From positions 2,779,689-2,843,688 of the forward strand of contig VNWV01000006.1 in the NCBI GenBank assembly GCA_009801085.1: a DNA stretch of 64,000 bases, read 5' to 3'. This document shows, in pieces, positions 1 to 11,162 of this stretch (position 1 is its first letter; every line of letters begins with the position of its first letter). This DNA comes from Lasiodiplodia sp. COLG20. Taxonomy: Eukaryota > Ascomycota > Dothideomycetes > Botryosphaeriales > Botryosphaeriaceae. The notes beneath the pieces are model-generated. The model saw nothing but the letters and a program-made list of their open reading frames with translations, had not been told where the DNA came from and did no database searches. Position numbers and translations under genes: made by a program.

Positions 1-2
1 AG

Positions 3-830
3 CAGCAGGCCTACAACAACAACAACGAGCGTCCCTGCTCCGCGTGCGTCAAGCTGCACCCGCCGTCGCACTTCTCCGCCGCGCAGCTGGCGGCGCACGT
101 GCCGCCCGAGCAGCGTCGCTGCAGAGGGGCCGAAGGCGTCGTGCGCGTGTGCCGGCACATAGCGCTCACGTACGACGAGGTGGTGAGCGAGATGGCCGCC
201 GAGTGGAGACTGCTAAGAGACCGTCGTACGCCGAGGACATGGTACGCGACGCGGCAGTGCCGGCAGTGCCGGCACTGCATGGCCGAAGCAGCCGTCAACG
301 AAAGGAGGAACAGCAGCAGCCACGACGACAGCCACCGCCGCAACACGACGATCTGCTGGACGCGGAAGGCCGATATGTTCGTCACGACGGGCACTCTCAG
401 GGCCTTCGCCGCCGGATGCAGCGATCCGTGGGCGCGCGTCAGGCTGGTTGTCGCCGTGGACGGGGTTCGGCGGGGCGAGTGCCTCACGCTGGAGCGCGTC
501 TGGCGCCTGCTGGCGGCGGTCGAGGAGTCTGGCGTCGCGTTTGCGTGCAGGCGCGTCAGGTTTGGAGACCCGCGGACGTTTAAGACGCTGCCGTGGAACG
601 TGGGGCCCGGCGCGTGCGCGGGCGGGAGTAGTATTCTGATTTCTAGTCACGACTGTCTGAACCCCGGCTGCGAAATGACCGCTCATTTGTACTGGAATAG
701 GCGAAGGCTTTTTGCGGCGGGAGACGCTTCGAATGAGGCGGTCGTGGAATTGGAAATAACCCGCCGTTTGGGCCTGATGCGGTTGCCTAGCAGTGAGCAT
801 TGGTTGGCTCAGATTGAGGAGGAGGCGTAG
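3..830 (+). CDS. Hypothetical fungal protein, 5' end outside window
   Basis: The reading frame is open from the first bases of the window to a TAG at 828-830, so the start codon lies upstream and only the C-terminal about 275 residues are seen. The first visible part has the pattern CSAC, then KLHPPSHFS, then C-R-G and R-V-C-R-H. I associate this cysteine/histidine arrangement with a large family of fungal hypothetical proteins, often with an F-box upstream. That association is from memory, and no F-box is visible here. The middle has further CxxC pairs (CRQCRHC), so metal binding is possible. No signal peptide or membrane segment is seen. A GTG at 99 could be misread as a start, but the frame continues upstream of it with family-like sequence. 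Function is unknown. Confidence 0.6.
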   Translation, partial: QQAYNNNNERPCSACVKLHPPSHFSAAQLAAHVPPEQRRCRGAEGVVRVCRHIALTYDEVVSEMAAEWRLLRDRRTPRTWYATRQCRQCRHCMAEAAVNERRNSSSHDDSHRRNTTICWTRKADMFVTTGTLRAFAAGCSDPWARVRLVVAVDGVRRGECLTLERVWRLLAAVEESGVAFACRRVRFGDPRTFKTLPWNVGPGACAGGSSILISSHDCLNPGCEMTAHLYWNRRRLFAAGDASNEAVVELEITRRLGLMRLPSSEHWLAQIEEEA

Positions 831-1548
831 ACACGATCGAGGCGAGCGAGGTCGTCACTTGTCGAAATGGGAGCACATGATGGGCTGGAGCCGGCAATCT
901 ACGCTGATTACAAATTGAGCATGCTACAGGACTGTTATAGTATTCCGGTGGTGCCTTCAATTGGGATTTGATCTATACGTGTACACAGGTACAGCTAGTA
1001 CATGGTGTTTGGGAAAAGCGGAAACTCGAACTTCGTATGTTCGTCCTGTAGAACAAGAACGCCGACTACGCTTGGGACGAAAATCACTATGTACCGCCAT
1101 CTCTAAATGTTCACATTCAACTTGTGCTCCCGTTCTGAGGACCAGTGACTTTGTTTGATTTGACCATGCCTATTGTTGTGAATACCGATTACTATGCTTC
1201 TTCGTGCACCCTTAATATGCTCCCTTATGGTATGCTCAAACCCAGTGATACAAGAAACACAAAGTCCAAGCACATTCTCCCCAGCTAGCCTTCCTTTCCC
1301 TCCAAGACACCGCGGATACCTCTATCCACTCACCAAATCGCCTTCCCAATCCCTCCACCATTCTCAAACCCGCATGCATGACCATCACAAACGCCGCACC
1401 GAAAGAAAATGCCAGAGTCCAAATCCTTTCCTGACTTCGCTCCGAGATAAGAATACAAGGTCTAAACCAGAGCCAAAACCAAACACCCTTGCTCCCCCCA
1501 TCCCCTTCCCCTCCATGCCCCCTCATCACATCACGCCCATCCCAATCA
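831..1548. other. Convergent intergenic region
   Basis: This region lies between the 3' ends of the partial gene on the left and the Dug2-like gene on the right. The stretch from about 1230 to 1548 is pyrimidine/C-rich and probably contains the 3' UTR of the minus-strand gene. I see no conserved ORF, RNA gene or repeat in it. Confidence 0.5.
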
Positions 1549-4429
1549 TCATTTCCGCGGCAAATCCCTAAACACCCTCTTGAAAATCCCCTTACTCTTA
1601 TACAAGTTCACCAACCGCAGCCTCTCGTTATCCAAATGCGCGCTATCGCTCGCCTGCCCGCACGGCAGATGCGCAGCCGGCGCGTCAAACTCCTTCTCCA
1701 AGAACCGAATTGACGGAATACTGCCGCCCTCGCGGATGTACAGCGGTTTGAGCGGCTGCTTCCAGACGGTGGGGTCGTCGCTGGTCTTCTCGGCAGGAGG
1801 CGTCACGCTGCCATTAGCGAGGGTCGACGACGTCGTCGGGGAGCGAGGGTTATTTCCGGCATCGAAATAACCACCGCCACTTCCTTGGCCATTGGACGCA
1901 GAAGAAGCCGTCTGGGGACGGAGATTAGATAAGGCGGCGACGGAGCTGCGGCGGCGCTCCTGGACGGGCTTCCACTCTTCGGTGATGGCGGCCTCGAGCG
2001 TCTTGTAGATCTCGTTGCCGAAGTCGCCGAGCCACGGCTCCGCGAGGTGGTCGATGGTGACGGTGAGCTTGTTCTTTGACTCGATCTTTGCGAACTCGGC
2101 GTTGAGGTAGTCCGTGAGGGCCGCCGCGACCGCGGTCGCTTCCTGGTTCGGCACCAGCCGGATGGACAGGGACGCGCGGGCGAGGCGGGGGATGATGGTC
2201 GAGTTCTCGGGGCCCGACGTGTGGAAGCGGTGGATCGTCAGCGACGGCTCGCGCCAGCGGCGGATGAGGGAATTGACCAGGTCCTCCGGGTCGCCTAGGT
2301 CCGGGTTGCGCGAGATGAGGGAGTGGCCGATTTCGTCATACAGCTGCTTCTCTTCGGGGCTGATGGGCGGGATGGGGTCGTAGAAGCCAGGGATCTCAAT
2401 CCGGCCGTGGGGCCCCGTCAGCTTTGCGAGCAGCATAATCAAGTCTTTCAAGGACTCGTCGAGAAGCGAGCTGCCGTCGACACCGCTGTGGAGGTCGGGG
2501 TGGGGGCTCTCGATTTGGACGGTTGCATGAATCACCCCACGTAAACCGTATGTTAAGCATGGCGCATGGTCGTCGAGCCAATAGCTGTTAGCGAGAAGAA
2601 TCCAATCGACGTCACCGATGAGCTCCTTGTTCCGCTGTACAGCTTCGGGGAAGCCGCGAGAACCGGACTCTTCCTCGCCCTCAATCAGGAAAATGATGTC
2701 AGACTCCAGGGCCTGCTCCTCTAACAGCTCTGCTACTGCGAAAATGGCGGCCATGATGGGACCCTTGTTGTCAGATGTGCCGCGACCGTAGAGGTAGCCG
2801 TCAATGCCTTCCATGGAGAATGGATCCACAATCCATTTGCTGTCCTCGTTCTCCGCTGCAATTACATCGTAGTGGCCGTAGAATAGAATCTTCTTCCTGT
2901 CGCTGGATGTAGCAGGATTGCCCCTGAACTTCGCGAATATCACAGGATTGTAGGGCTCTTCGGTGTTGAGCATCTCGGTAGCAGCTCCGAAATTCTTGAA
3001 AACGGACCGGAGGTAGGAGGCGCCTCTTCTGCAGTCCACCTTGTACCGTGGATTCGAAGAAACGGTGCGGTAAGATACAAACCGCTTGAGAAACTCGAAA
3101 AGTTGCTCTACATGAAATCAGAAAAGAACATCCAGAAGCGCCGGATTGCTTACCATTGCTAGTTGCTGTAGATTTTGGTGGGATGACTTGGCAATCTCGA
3201 ACATCCCAGACGGCAATGGTGGCGTCGTTGCCGCCAGTGACGTAGACGGGTCTGTTGTTGAAAGTGCCAAAGGCAGAGGCAAGAACGAGGCCATCGTGAG
3301 CCTCGAATCTGCCAACGGGTTCGTACTGGCGATTGAATTTCTACGATACGTCAGCACAACAGCCTCAATCGCTGCGGATGGACGACCGCGCACCTGCACA
3401 AACCCCCGATCTCCCGCACCGAAAAGGAAGCCTCCGCCAATGGTGATGGTCAAGACGTCACCAACGTTTGTCTTGAGGCTGCGCACAAGCTGCTTCGTCT
3501 CAAGATCCCACACATTGATCTCGCCATCCGGACGACCGCCATACAAGAAAGTGCCATCCAAGACCATTGATTGGACCGCATTGCCCTCTTCTCTGCCATC
3601 ATCAAGGGCATGCAGTTCCTGGATAGCGCCTCCGTTGTCCTGGTCCAGCCTCCACAATTTGATAACTCCGTCCCCGCCACCCGAAATCAAGATTTCTTTG
3701 TCCGCGTAACCAGCCACCGAGCCACTTGCTAGTAGCGTGCAATATACGTAGCCGTAGTGGGCGAATTGGCGGATGTACTGCTGATCAATTTCCAATTCCT
3801 GACCGCCCTTTGCGTCGCGCGGCGCATCTGTGCATTCTGGCCTTGGAGTCCGTATGCCACCTGGGCCGAGCGAATCGAAGAAGCGGTCTTCGCGGAAGGA
3901 GGGGTGGGCAGTCGGCTTGGGTGTCGGGCGCCGGTCTTTCTCGTTCAGGTTGTACCATTGGATGCTGGTGTTTTGCGCGCCCAGGTAGACGGTGCGCAGG
4001 GCGCACGAGTAGGAGACGCAGAAGACATCGCCAATGTCGTAGGCGGAATAGATGGAGTACTCGCGGGCGAAGGTGCGGGTGTTCCAGACCTGTGTGGAGG
4101 GTGAGTCACTGCTGTGGGAGAGAACACAAGGGCTAGATGGCTGCACGAACGTTCACAATGCGGTCGCCGGCGCTGGAGAAGAGCAATTGTTGGTCCTGCG
4201 AGAGGCAGAGCCCTAGTACACTGCCGCGGTGGCCCTCGATGATGGCGACGCGGGTGTAGGTCTCGAGGCCGTAGACCAGAATCTCACCGCCCTCGGTGCC
4301 GGCGAAGATGTAATCAGCAGAGACAACAAGGGCAAGGATGCTGTTGTCATGTCTCATGCGATGGAAGAGGCCCGGGGCTTGGAACTGCTTCGGAGGAGAA
4401 GCCATTTCGATGGTTCCGTCAAGCGCCAT
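1549..4429 (-). CDS. DUG2: Dug2-like WD40 + M20 peptidase (glutathione degradation)
   Basis: Four exons are inferred: 4429-4151, 4089-3394, 3340-3154 and 3107-1549. They join in frame to 906 residues, close to yeast Dug2 (878). The N-terminal 400 residues hold WD40-type repeats (SSAGDRIVN/VWNTRTF across intron 1; LISGGGDGVIKLW; YVTGGNDATIAVWDV). The rest is an M20 metallopeptidase: GHYDV, GRGTSDNKGP, IEGEEESGS, LHSGVDGS and a late H before LDNE supply the expected zinc ligands and catalytic acids. In yeast, Dug2 with the amidotransferase Dug3 cleaves glutathione in the cytosol; Dug1 then hydrolyses Cys-Gly. The start at MALDGT is chosen because an AG acceptor lies just upstream and the region above it (to 4616, a GTAAGT donor) looks like a 5' UTR intron. 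An upstream in-frame start at 4666 is the alternative. Intron lengths are 61, 53 and 46 bp. Confidence 0.88.
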
Positions 4430-6586
4430 TTCGGGCTCATCGTGTGCTGGGCGAGTGGTGTCAGCGGCGCGTTGCGGAAATAGGAGCGGTGTGCTTGAAA
4501 CGTCCTTCTGCCGCTTCTCTGGAGCTTCGGTGGGCCCAGAAACCCCACAAGGCGCGTCGGGGGATCTGAGGAAGAAAAGACGGTGATGCCAACTCGGGCC
4601 GATCCACGCCAGACTTACCCGCTGAGCTGCCTGCTTCCGCCTCCAGCTGCTCTTCTGTCGCCTCATGTCGCCCCAGGCGGCGCGAGCCTACGCCGCACAT
4701 GGTCGCAGCCTTGGCCTGGAAGGAAAACGCGCTTCGCCCAACCGAGCTGCACCCGGCAAAGTCCACTGATTCGATCAAATCCGGCCTCCACTGTGGCGGG
4801 CGGCACCTTGCGGGCGGGACGTTCCCTCGCGCTCGCTCGGGGGAGCTCTGACTGTTTGTATAGTGCGCGCGCTCATGCCTCTGCTCCCTTTTCCCAGCTG
4901 TCGCGATCGCTGACGTATCATACGCCATTACTCTAGCGGTCGCGGTTTTGAAGGCTATTACACGATGACGATATCGCTCCGGGCTATGGCGGCATGGATT
5001 CAGTTTTTGGTGGCCTGGGGAACGGCCTGAGAAACGGCCTCCTGGTTGACCCTGAGCCCGCCATGATCTGCGCTATGAGTTGTTATCGCCTGCAGGTACA
5101 CGCACAGTCCCGCCCTTGCCAGAGAGCGGAGTAACAAGTTGCACAGCGGCAGGCGCGAGCAAGACGCCATCTTCACGCGACAGCGTCATGGCCCGGTCCA
5201 GCTGAGGGCCGCAGTGCCACGACGATGAGCTGGCGAGCTTCCCCTCACGGCTGCGGCTGGCGGAGTGCCTAAACAGGCACAAACACCTATAAGTATGCGG
5301 AGATGATGCGCCGTTGAGGGGATTATATGTATGACTTGGCCCGATTGGCCTCGCACGCCCACGATCCCGCAACCCTTGGGGGCTTTTACGGCCCGGCGAT
5401 GCATGCTTGGGTGCCGATGCAGAACAGGCTGTTCTAGTCGCGCCGAGAATGTCGTACGTATGCGCAATCTCAGCGCGGGGGAGGCCATTGGCGGTTGGAA
5501 TGAGAGGGAGGTTTGACGTGCGTAGCCAGAACAGTCTGAGACATGGAGCAGCAAATGGGAAGCAACGAGGCATGCGTCCGGTATCTTGCGGGCTGCAGAG
5601 GCAGGATGCGGCTCTCGCAGCCAAACAGCTGACCATGACGCTGAGAGGCAGCGTCATCCTTGCTAATCAAACAAAAAAGTCCGCCTATGGTCTCGCACCG
5701 ACTGCAGAGGCACCACCGCTGCGCCGTTGCCAGCCGGCCGTCGCACGCCGAACGTGGCTGTGGCGTGGCGGTTGACGGGAGTCTCAGACCAGCAGCCGCG
5801 ACCCAGAGCAGCGCAGGCAGCAGGCGAAAACGGCGGAAGGCAAGCCGAGCGCGTCGCAAAACACAGCTTACCCGGGCAGGTGGTGAGACTGCGTTGGGTG
5901 CCGCTTATCCCGCATCTTGGGCGTTGAGCAGGGCGGCGCTGCAGACTGACATCAAGCACGAGATCGCGGTGCAGCCATCTCATGCAGCTCTGCGAGGCTG
6001 GGACACGTCCAATGTCACAGTGCAGACCGCGACTCCGGCGTAGGGGGAAGGGGGCACGGATGCTAGAGGCAGATCTCCCAAGCGCCGGCCGCAGGCGAAC
6101 CTAGTTGGCCGCTGGCAGCGTGCCACGATTTGTTGGCGACTCACACCGACTGCTCATTCGCACCCTTCTGCCGCCCTTCCCCGGCCCTGGGTGCCTGCAC
6201 GCCCGCCCTCCGGCGCGCGATAGCCAGGGCCGCATTACGCCCGGCCCACCCTCTTAACCTGACCTTCGGCGCCTGCTCGCTCTTCCCAGCCGCCATGCAA
6301 ATCCCGTGAAGTACCTGCGATCCTCAAGTATAGCAGGCCTGTGTCTTTATCCTCCCCAAGCCGCTCCTCTTCTCATTCCTACAAGAACGCCGCTGGTCTG
6401 CGTTCGCCCTCTGGTCTTGGTTTTCCTGCACCTACGGTGGAGTCCACGCGCACAACCCTGCCACCACGAGCTTCTCGCCGGCATCCTTGTTGACCGGCGG
6501 CCACGAGCGGAATCCCCTATACCCAGATTGTTTCACCACCTGTACGCCCAAGTTGCACCTGCAGCTGCCAGCGACGGCCTGCCAAA
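4430..6586. other. Divergent intergenic region and 5' UTRs
   Basis: This GC-rich region of about 2.1 kb separates the divergent Dug2-like and 6.6 kb genes. A GTAAGT at about 4616 on the minus strand followed by an acceptor near 4440 suggests a 5' UTR intron of the Dug2-like gene. Several ORFs of 100-190 codons occur on both strands but overlap each other in all frames and show no domain-like sequence. I treat them as chance ORFs in GC-rich DNA. The stretch 6300-6586 is probably the leader of the downstream gene. Confidence 0.45.
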
Positions 6587-7931
6587 ATGGTCGCTGCTTT
6601 GGGTCAGACCATTACCGTCGTCAACAAGTCGGGCAAGGTCGTTAGCACTGTACGGCTCCACCCCCGCCCTGTGGGATCGCTCGCTAATGCACTGCCAGAG
6701 CAAGCACCTCGTCAATGTCTTCAAGGAGGCCAAGTCCGCCTACAGCCAGCGCAAGGCCGAGATCCAGGCCGTGCGTGAGCAGGAGCTAGAGCAGCGCCGC
6801 GTCCAGCTCGCTCTGGAGAACTACCACATCGACGACGACCGCAAGTCCAGGAGCTCGCGCCGCTCCAAGAAGTCGAGCTCCACCCGCCACAAGTCGCAGC
6901 ACCCCGGAGACAGGCCCCCGCTCGAGCGCGGTTACACGGACAGCTTCTACGCAAACGACCGTGCCGGGAAGCCAGGCTCGTCACCGCTCAAGAACGAGGT
7001 CAGCCCCGAGGAGCCGCAGAACCAGCTCGCACGCAGATACACCGACGGCCCCTTGTCCATCTTCAAGTCCAAAAAGAAGGATGACGTCGACATGGACCTC
7101 GCCTACGGCGACCTGCCGCCCCCGCTTCCCGACCACCGCAGCGAGAACGAATTGGAGCTGCGGAACCAGATGAACGGCCTGACCCGCATGCTAGACGAGG
7201 CGAACTGCCTGCAGTACTCTGTCGTAACCATGATCGACAGCCTGCAGAAGAACCCCGACGCGCTGGCTGCCGTGGCCCTGACGCTTGCGGAGATCAGCAA
7301 CATTGTTGCTAAACTCGGCCCGGGCGCGCTTACCGCGCTTAAGGGTACTTTCCCGGCTGCCGTTGCCCTGCTCGCTAGCCCGCAGTTCATGATTGCTGCA
7401 GGAGTCGGCATCGGCGTTACCATCGTGGCCCTGGGCGGCTACAAGATCATCAAGAAGATCCAGCAGAGCAGCGAGCAGGCAGCTGCGCTTCCGGCCGGCG
7501 GCCCGGTGCGGGCCATCGACGGCCCTGAGGAGCCGCTTATGTTGGACGAGCTCCAGCCGCCTGAGCTCAGCCGCATCGAGCGGTGGCGCCGCGGAATCGC
7601 GGACATCGCCGCCGACAGCATCGGCACGAGCGTCGACGGCGAGTTCGTCACCCCTGGCGCTGCCGACCGCTTCATCAAGGAAGGCGTTCTCAACGAGGAC
7701 GACCTCAAGTCTCGCAGGTCCGCGAGGAGCAAGGCTGCCAAGTCTACGTACAGCTCCAAGACGCACAAGACAGACAAAACGAGCAAGACAAGCAAGACGA
7801 CCAAGACTGACAAGACGACGAAGTCGCACAAGTCGGTGAAGTCTTCGTCGACGATGAGGACGGAGAAGGAGAAGCCGAAGCGCAAGGAGCCCTCGGGCAT
7901 CCGCATGCTTTTCAGGACAGCAACGGCCTGA
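6587..7931 (+). CDS. Conserved fungal protein of unknown function, Lys/Thr-rich C-terminus
   Basis: Two exons (6587-6649 and 6699-7931; 49-bp intron with a GCTAATG branch site) give 431 residues. The start is set by the short first exon reading MVAALGQTITVVNKSGKVV, which flows into SKHLVNVFKEAKSAYSQRKAEI. I recognise this N-terminus as a recurring signature of uncharacterised Pezizomycotina proteins (from memory). Residues 24-60 are predicted coiled coil, 70-130 are Ser/Arg/Lys-rich, and about 228-272 form a Gly/Ala-rich hydrophobic stretch that could be one or two membrane helices followed by YKIIKKIQ. The last 60 residues contain KT-rich near-repeats (KTDKTSKTSKTTKTDKT). An upstream in-frame ATG-like start at 6306 is rejected because its added sequence is not protein-like and ignores the intron. 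No function is assigned. Confidence 0.75.
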
Positions 7932-8610
7932 TACGTTTTATGTTTGGTGATTTATCTGACCGTATTTCAGCGTTCCGCATACTTTGCGTGCTTTAGACAT
8001 ATCTGCATCGGCTGCACCATGGCTTTGCCCATGACATTTTGCACTATTTTTCTTTTCACTTCTCCTAAGATACCTCTCAGTCCTTCATTACGACTGCTGA
8101 TAACACGAACCAATACGTTTGGCGGCAATGATTTGAGTTCCGGCGTTTGGGACCTTGTAGCATCATGGCTGGCTCTTTCGGATGCATTCTGCCTGGAGTA
8201 GGAGTACATAGGTCTACCGAATATCATGCGCATGGCAACATGCTAAGAAGTTACTTCCGGATCATTCTCTTCGTAACAGTGGCAACAGAAACTTAGATGT
8301 GCAAACTACGAGGAAGATGCGGAGGAACGCGGGATGACCGACGGGAAGTCACGTGCGGGCCGGGACCGGGCAGAGCTCCAACTTTTTCGAGTCGGCGACT
8401 GCATCATCACGAAGTCTTGCCATCAAATACCCCGACACCGCAACCGTCCACCCACGCAACCGTCCGACGCCCGCTCCTTTCATTTCTTTGCGCGGCCTCT
8501 CCATCCGGTCGCTCTTCCTATTCTTGCGCTCCCCCACCGCGCTCAATCGCAGCTGTCGCGGCTCCGCAGCCCAGCCTCAGACCGACACCAGTCCACGGAC
8601 CTCAACCACA
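7932..8610. other. Intergenic region upstream of TIM17
   Basis: This region contains the 3' UTR of the preceding gene and the promoter and leader of TIM17. The segment 8330-8610 is CT-rich just before the ATG, as is common for fungal leaders. A palindromic TCACGTGC lies at 8349-8356. I see no RNA gene or conserved ORF. Confidence 0.45.
8350..8355. promoter_or_regulatory. CACGTG E-box upstream of TIM17
   Basis: A perfect CACGTG palindrome sits about 255 bp before the TIM17 ATG. In fungi such sites are bound by bHLH factors such as Cbf1. Function here is inference from motif and position only. Confidence 0.3.
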
Positions 8611-9381
8611 ATGGACCACTCCAGAGATCCCTGCCCATGGGTTGCGCTGTCCGACTTTGGTGGCGCATTCTGTATGGGAGTACGTTGCGCCCGGATCCCC
8701 ATCTGCTGGCAGACCAGCTCCGTGCGAAAAAAATGACATCGATGCTAACAAGATTGTCTCCAACAGGCGATAGGCGGCGCAGGTACGACTCGGACAAATC
8801 CCACTTCATCCTCCACTTCCGCTCCACCCAGCTCAAACATCCCACCCCGCTTCGACACGTAGCATTGCGACGCATCGTTCCACAATCAAGCCCTCGCTGA
8901 CATGGACAAACAGTATGGCACGGTGTGAAGGGTTTCCGTAACTCGCCGTACGGCGAGCGCAGAATCGGCGGTACGTAGACCCCAATCCAGCGCAACAGCG
9001 CAACGCACAACACATCGCAGTCAGGGATACTTACATCTCTTTTCTTCAACAGCCATCACGGCCATCAAGGCCCGCGCGCCAATCCTGGGCGGCAACTTCG
9101 GCGTGTGGGGCGGTCTCTTCTCGACGTTCGACTGCGCGGTCAAGGGCGTCCGCAAGAAGGAGGACCCGTGGAACGCCATCATCGCCGGCTTCTTCACCGG
9201 CGGCTCGCTGGCGGTGCGTGGTGGCGCGAAGGCCGTCCGCAACGGTGCCATCGGCTGCGCCATCCTGCTCGCCGTCATCGAGGGCGTCGGCATCGGCTTC
9301 CAGCGCATGATGGCAGAGAACACTCGTCTCGACGCCCCTCCGCCGCCTCCGCAGGGCCAGGGCCAGCCGCAGCTGGCTTAG
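8611..9381 (+). CDS. TIM17: Mitochondrial inner-membrane translocase Tim17
   Basis: Four exons (8611-8679, 8767-8782, 8914-8970, 9053-9381) join in frame to 156 residues, the usual Tim17 length. The protein begins [20 protein letters not shown], continues with the glycine-rich first helix (MGAIGG), [16 protein letters not shown], then [20 protein letters not shown] and GGSLAVRGG, all hallmarks of the Tim17/22/23 family. It is a core membrane subunit of the TIM23 complex, which moves presequence proteins across or into the inner membrane. The C-terminus is proline/glutamine-rich. Exon 2 is only 16 nt, and the splice phases are fixed by the continuous family sequence. The start is the first ATG, with no alternative in the exon. 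Confidence 0.93.
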
Positions 9382-11162
9382 GATGCGATACTCCTCCTCG
9401 AGATGGGGTTGACGTCGGCGTGACGGGCGGACGGAACGGGTGCGCAGAAGAGAGGAGGAGGAGAACGTTGATGATGACGATGATGATTGCGATTGGACGG
9501 CAGCCATTCGAAACGGACGGTGAGATTGACGATGAATGCTGGTCGAATTGACTGGCTTTGACATGGGGGAGCACGACTGCATTCACGCTGCTGCATGCTG
9601 CACACTGCAGTTTGCCTGCCTGCATGCATGCGAGATTCAAGATGGCATGAGATGGGCACACCGCGGAAGGACCGGCCTCTGCATGAAGAAAACGTGGACA
9701 TGGACAGCCGCTACCCAGGTCTCTGGGATCAACGTTTCGACTCCACATCCCTCCTGCTCCATCCTCCCGGACAGGAAACCTTGTGGAGCGGGATTTCCGG
9801 ATCCGGGTACCGGCCGGTACACATGATCGTCCATTTTCGTCTTGGCTTTTCTATTTTTCTTCCACGGCGGCTATCTCGAAAACACGGGAAAAACGGTGAC
9901 TTGTCGACGGCTCGGCGCGGTTCCGGCGGCTGCAACCCAACCCCTCCCTCTCCATCCCCCAGAAACACCCCCTTGACGACACCAACCTCTTCCCGGAGTA
10001 CGATCGCCGTTGACAAGTCAACGACGCTTGTACCATACTTTTTCTTTTCCTTTATACTCTTTCCTTTTTTGGGGGGTCAGCGGCGCCTTGAGAGACATTC
10101 TCCACTTCTTCGCTTTCGAAACACACAAAAAGGCGCATTTTTGAAGAAGCGCCGTCATCGCGCGTTGATTTTAAAAAAGCTGGAGCCTTTTGTTGTAGCA
10201 TCACCATAGAGACGCGTGCACATGGGAAGGTTGCTTTAACAAGGGTACACGAGGGGGCGTTTTGAATTTAACCAGTGGGTTTCTTCCTCCTCTGTATAAT
10301 ACGAACAAATCACCACCGTACGATTTTTTCTCCACTCGCAGAACCGCCTGCCTATCTCGTCGAAACATGGTAAAGTGGAGTTGTGGAGTTGCGTAGGAAG
10401 TAGGTGTGCTCTTCCGCGACCAATGGTACGTACCTCCCTAACAAACTAGAAGATGGCGCGTGTGATGTGTTCGTGGGGCTCTCCGATCTTCAGCTTCGGC
10501 ATAGGGACTCGCTAAGAATAGCTGGGGGCCGGGAAGAGACAGCGAAGCAAAAAAGGCTGTTGTCGTCGGGCTGCCACGCTAGCCGCTAACTTAAAGAGTA
10601 TAGCAGTGGCTGACCCTCCATGTGGATGACGCGGATGACCTTTTTTGAGTTGCCTCCTCCGCGGACTGACTCAGTGACCATGTCCAACCAATTACAGCGC
10701 CGGAAAGCATTACATCGATAACGCGGCGCAAAATGGGAGCTTGATTCCTGCTGCGGGTCATGAGTCGAGTCCCGCTTACCCGCGGCTGACTAACGGAAGG
10801 TTATCGATCGCCGTGGACGGCAGTTGACGACGACATGCCATCCAGGCTTACTGCTTACTCTACCTCTCGAGGGCTGATGGTGGCTTTCCGAGGGAGAACA
10901 GGTAAGTGGCGAGTGCGTGGACACTTGTTCCCTGGGCGAAGCAACAGCGTAGCGTCGTGTTACCATGGCCACATCGTTCAAGCGCTTATACATCATCGGC
11001 GAATCCTGAGAAAGAAGGGTCACGCGAGCATAGTCTGTATAGCGACAAGCAGACATAACCCCAATGATGGGTCTAAATATCACAGTTAATCAATTATTGC
11101 GAGAGGCCCTTTAACGACATATGTTTCTCTTCCCTTTTCAAGATCTCAAGCATCCAATCACA
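9382..11162. other. Convergent intergenic region
   Basis: This 1.8-kb stretch lies between the 3' ends of TIM17 (+) and the CDF transporter (-). ORFs on either strand are short and overlapping, and none reads like a protein family. The first 150 bp are probably TIM17 3' UTR. No repeat or RNA gene was recognised. Confidence 0.45.

Noticed and set aside
213..800. 195-codon minus-strand ORF over the first gene
   Set aside because: Arg/Pro/Ala-rich shadow of the plus-strand frame, which carries ordered Cys/His motifs.
5073..6043. Several overlapping ORFs of 100-194 codons on both strands
   Set aside because: They mutually overlap in GC-rich intergenic DNA and none shows a recognisable motif.
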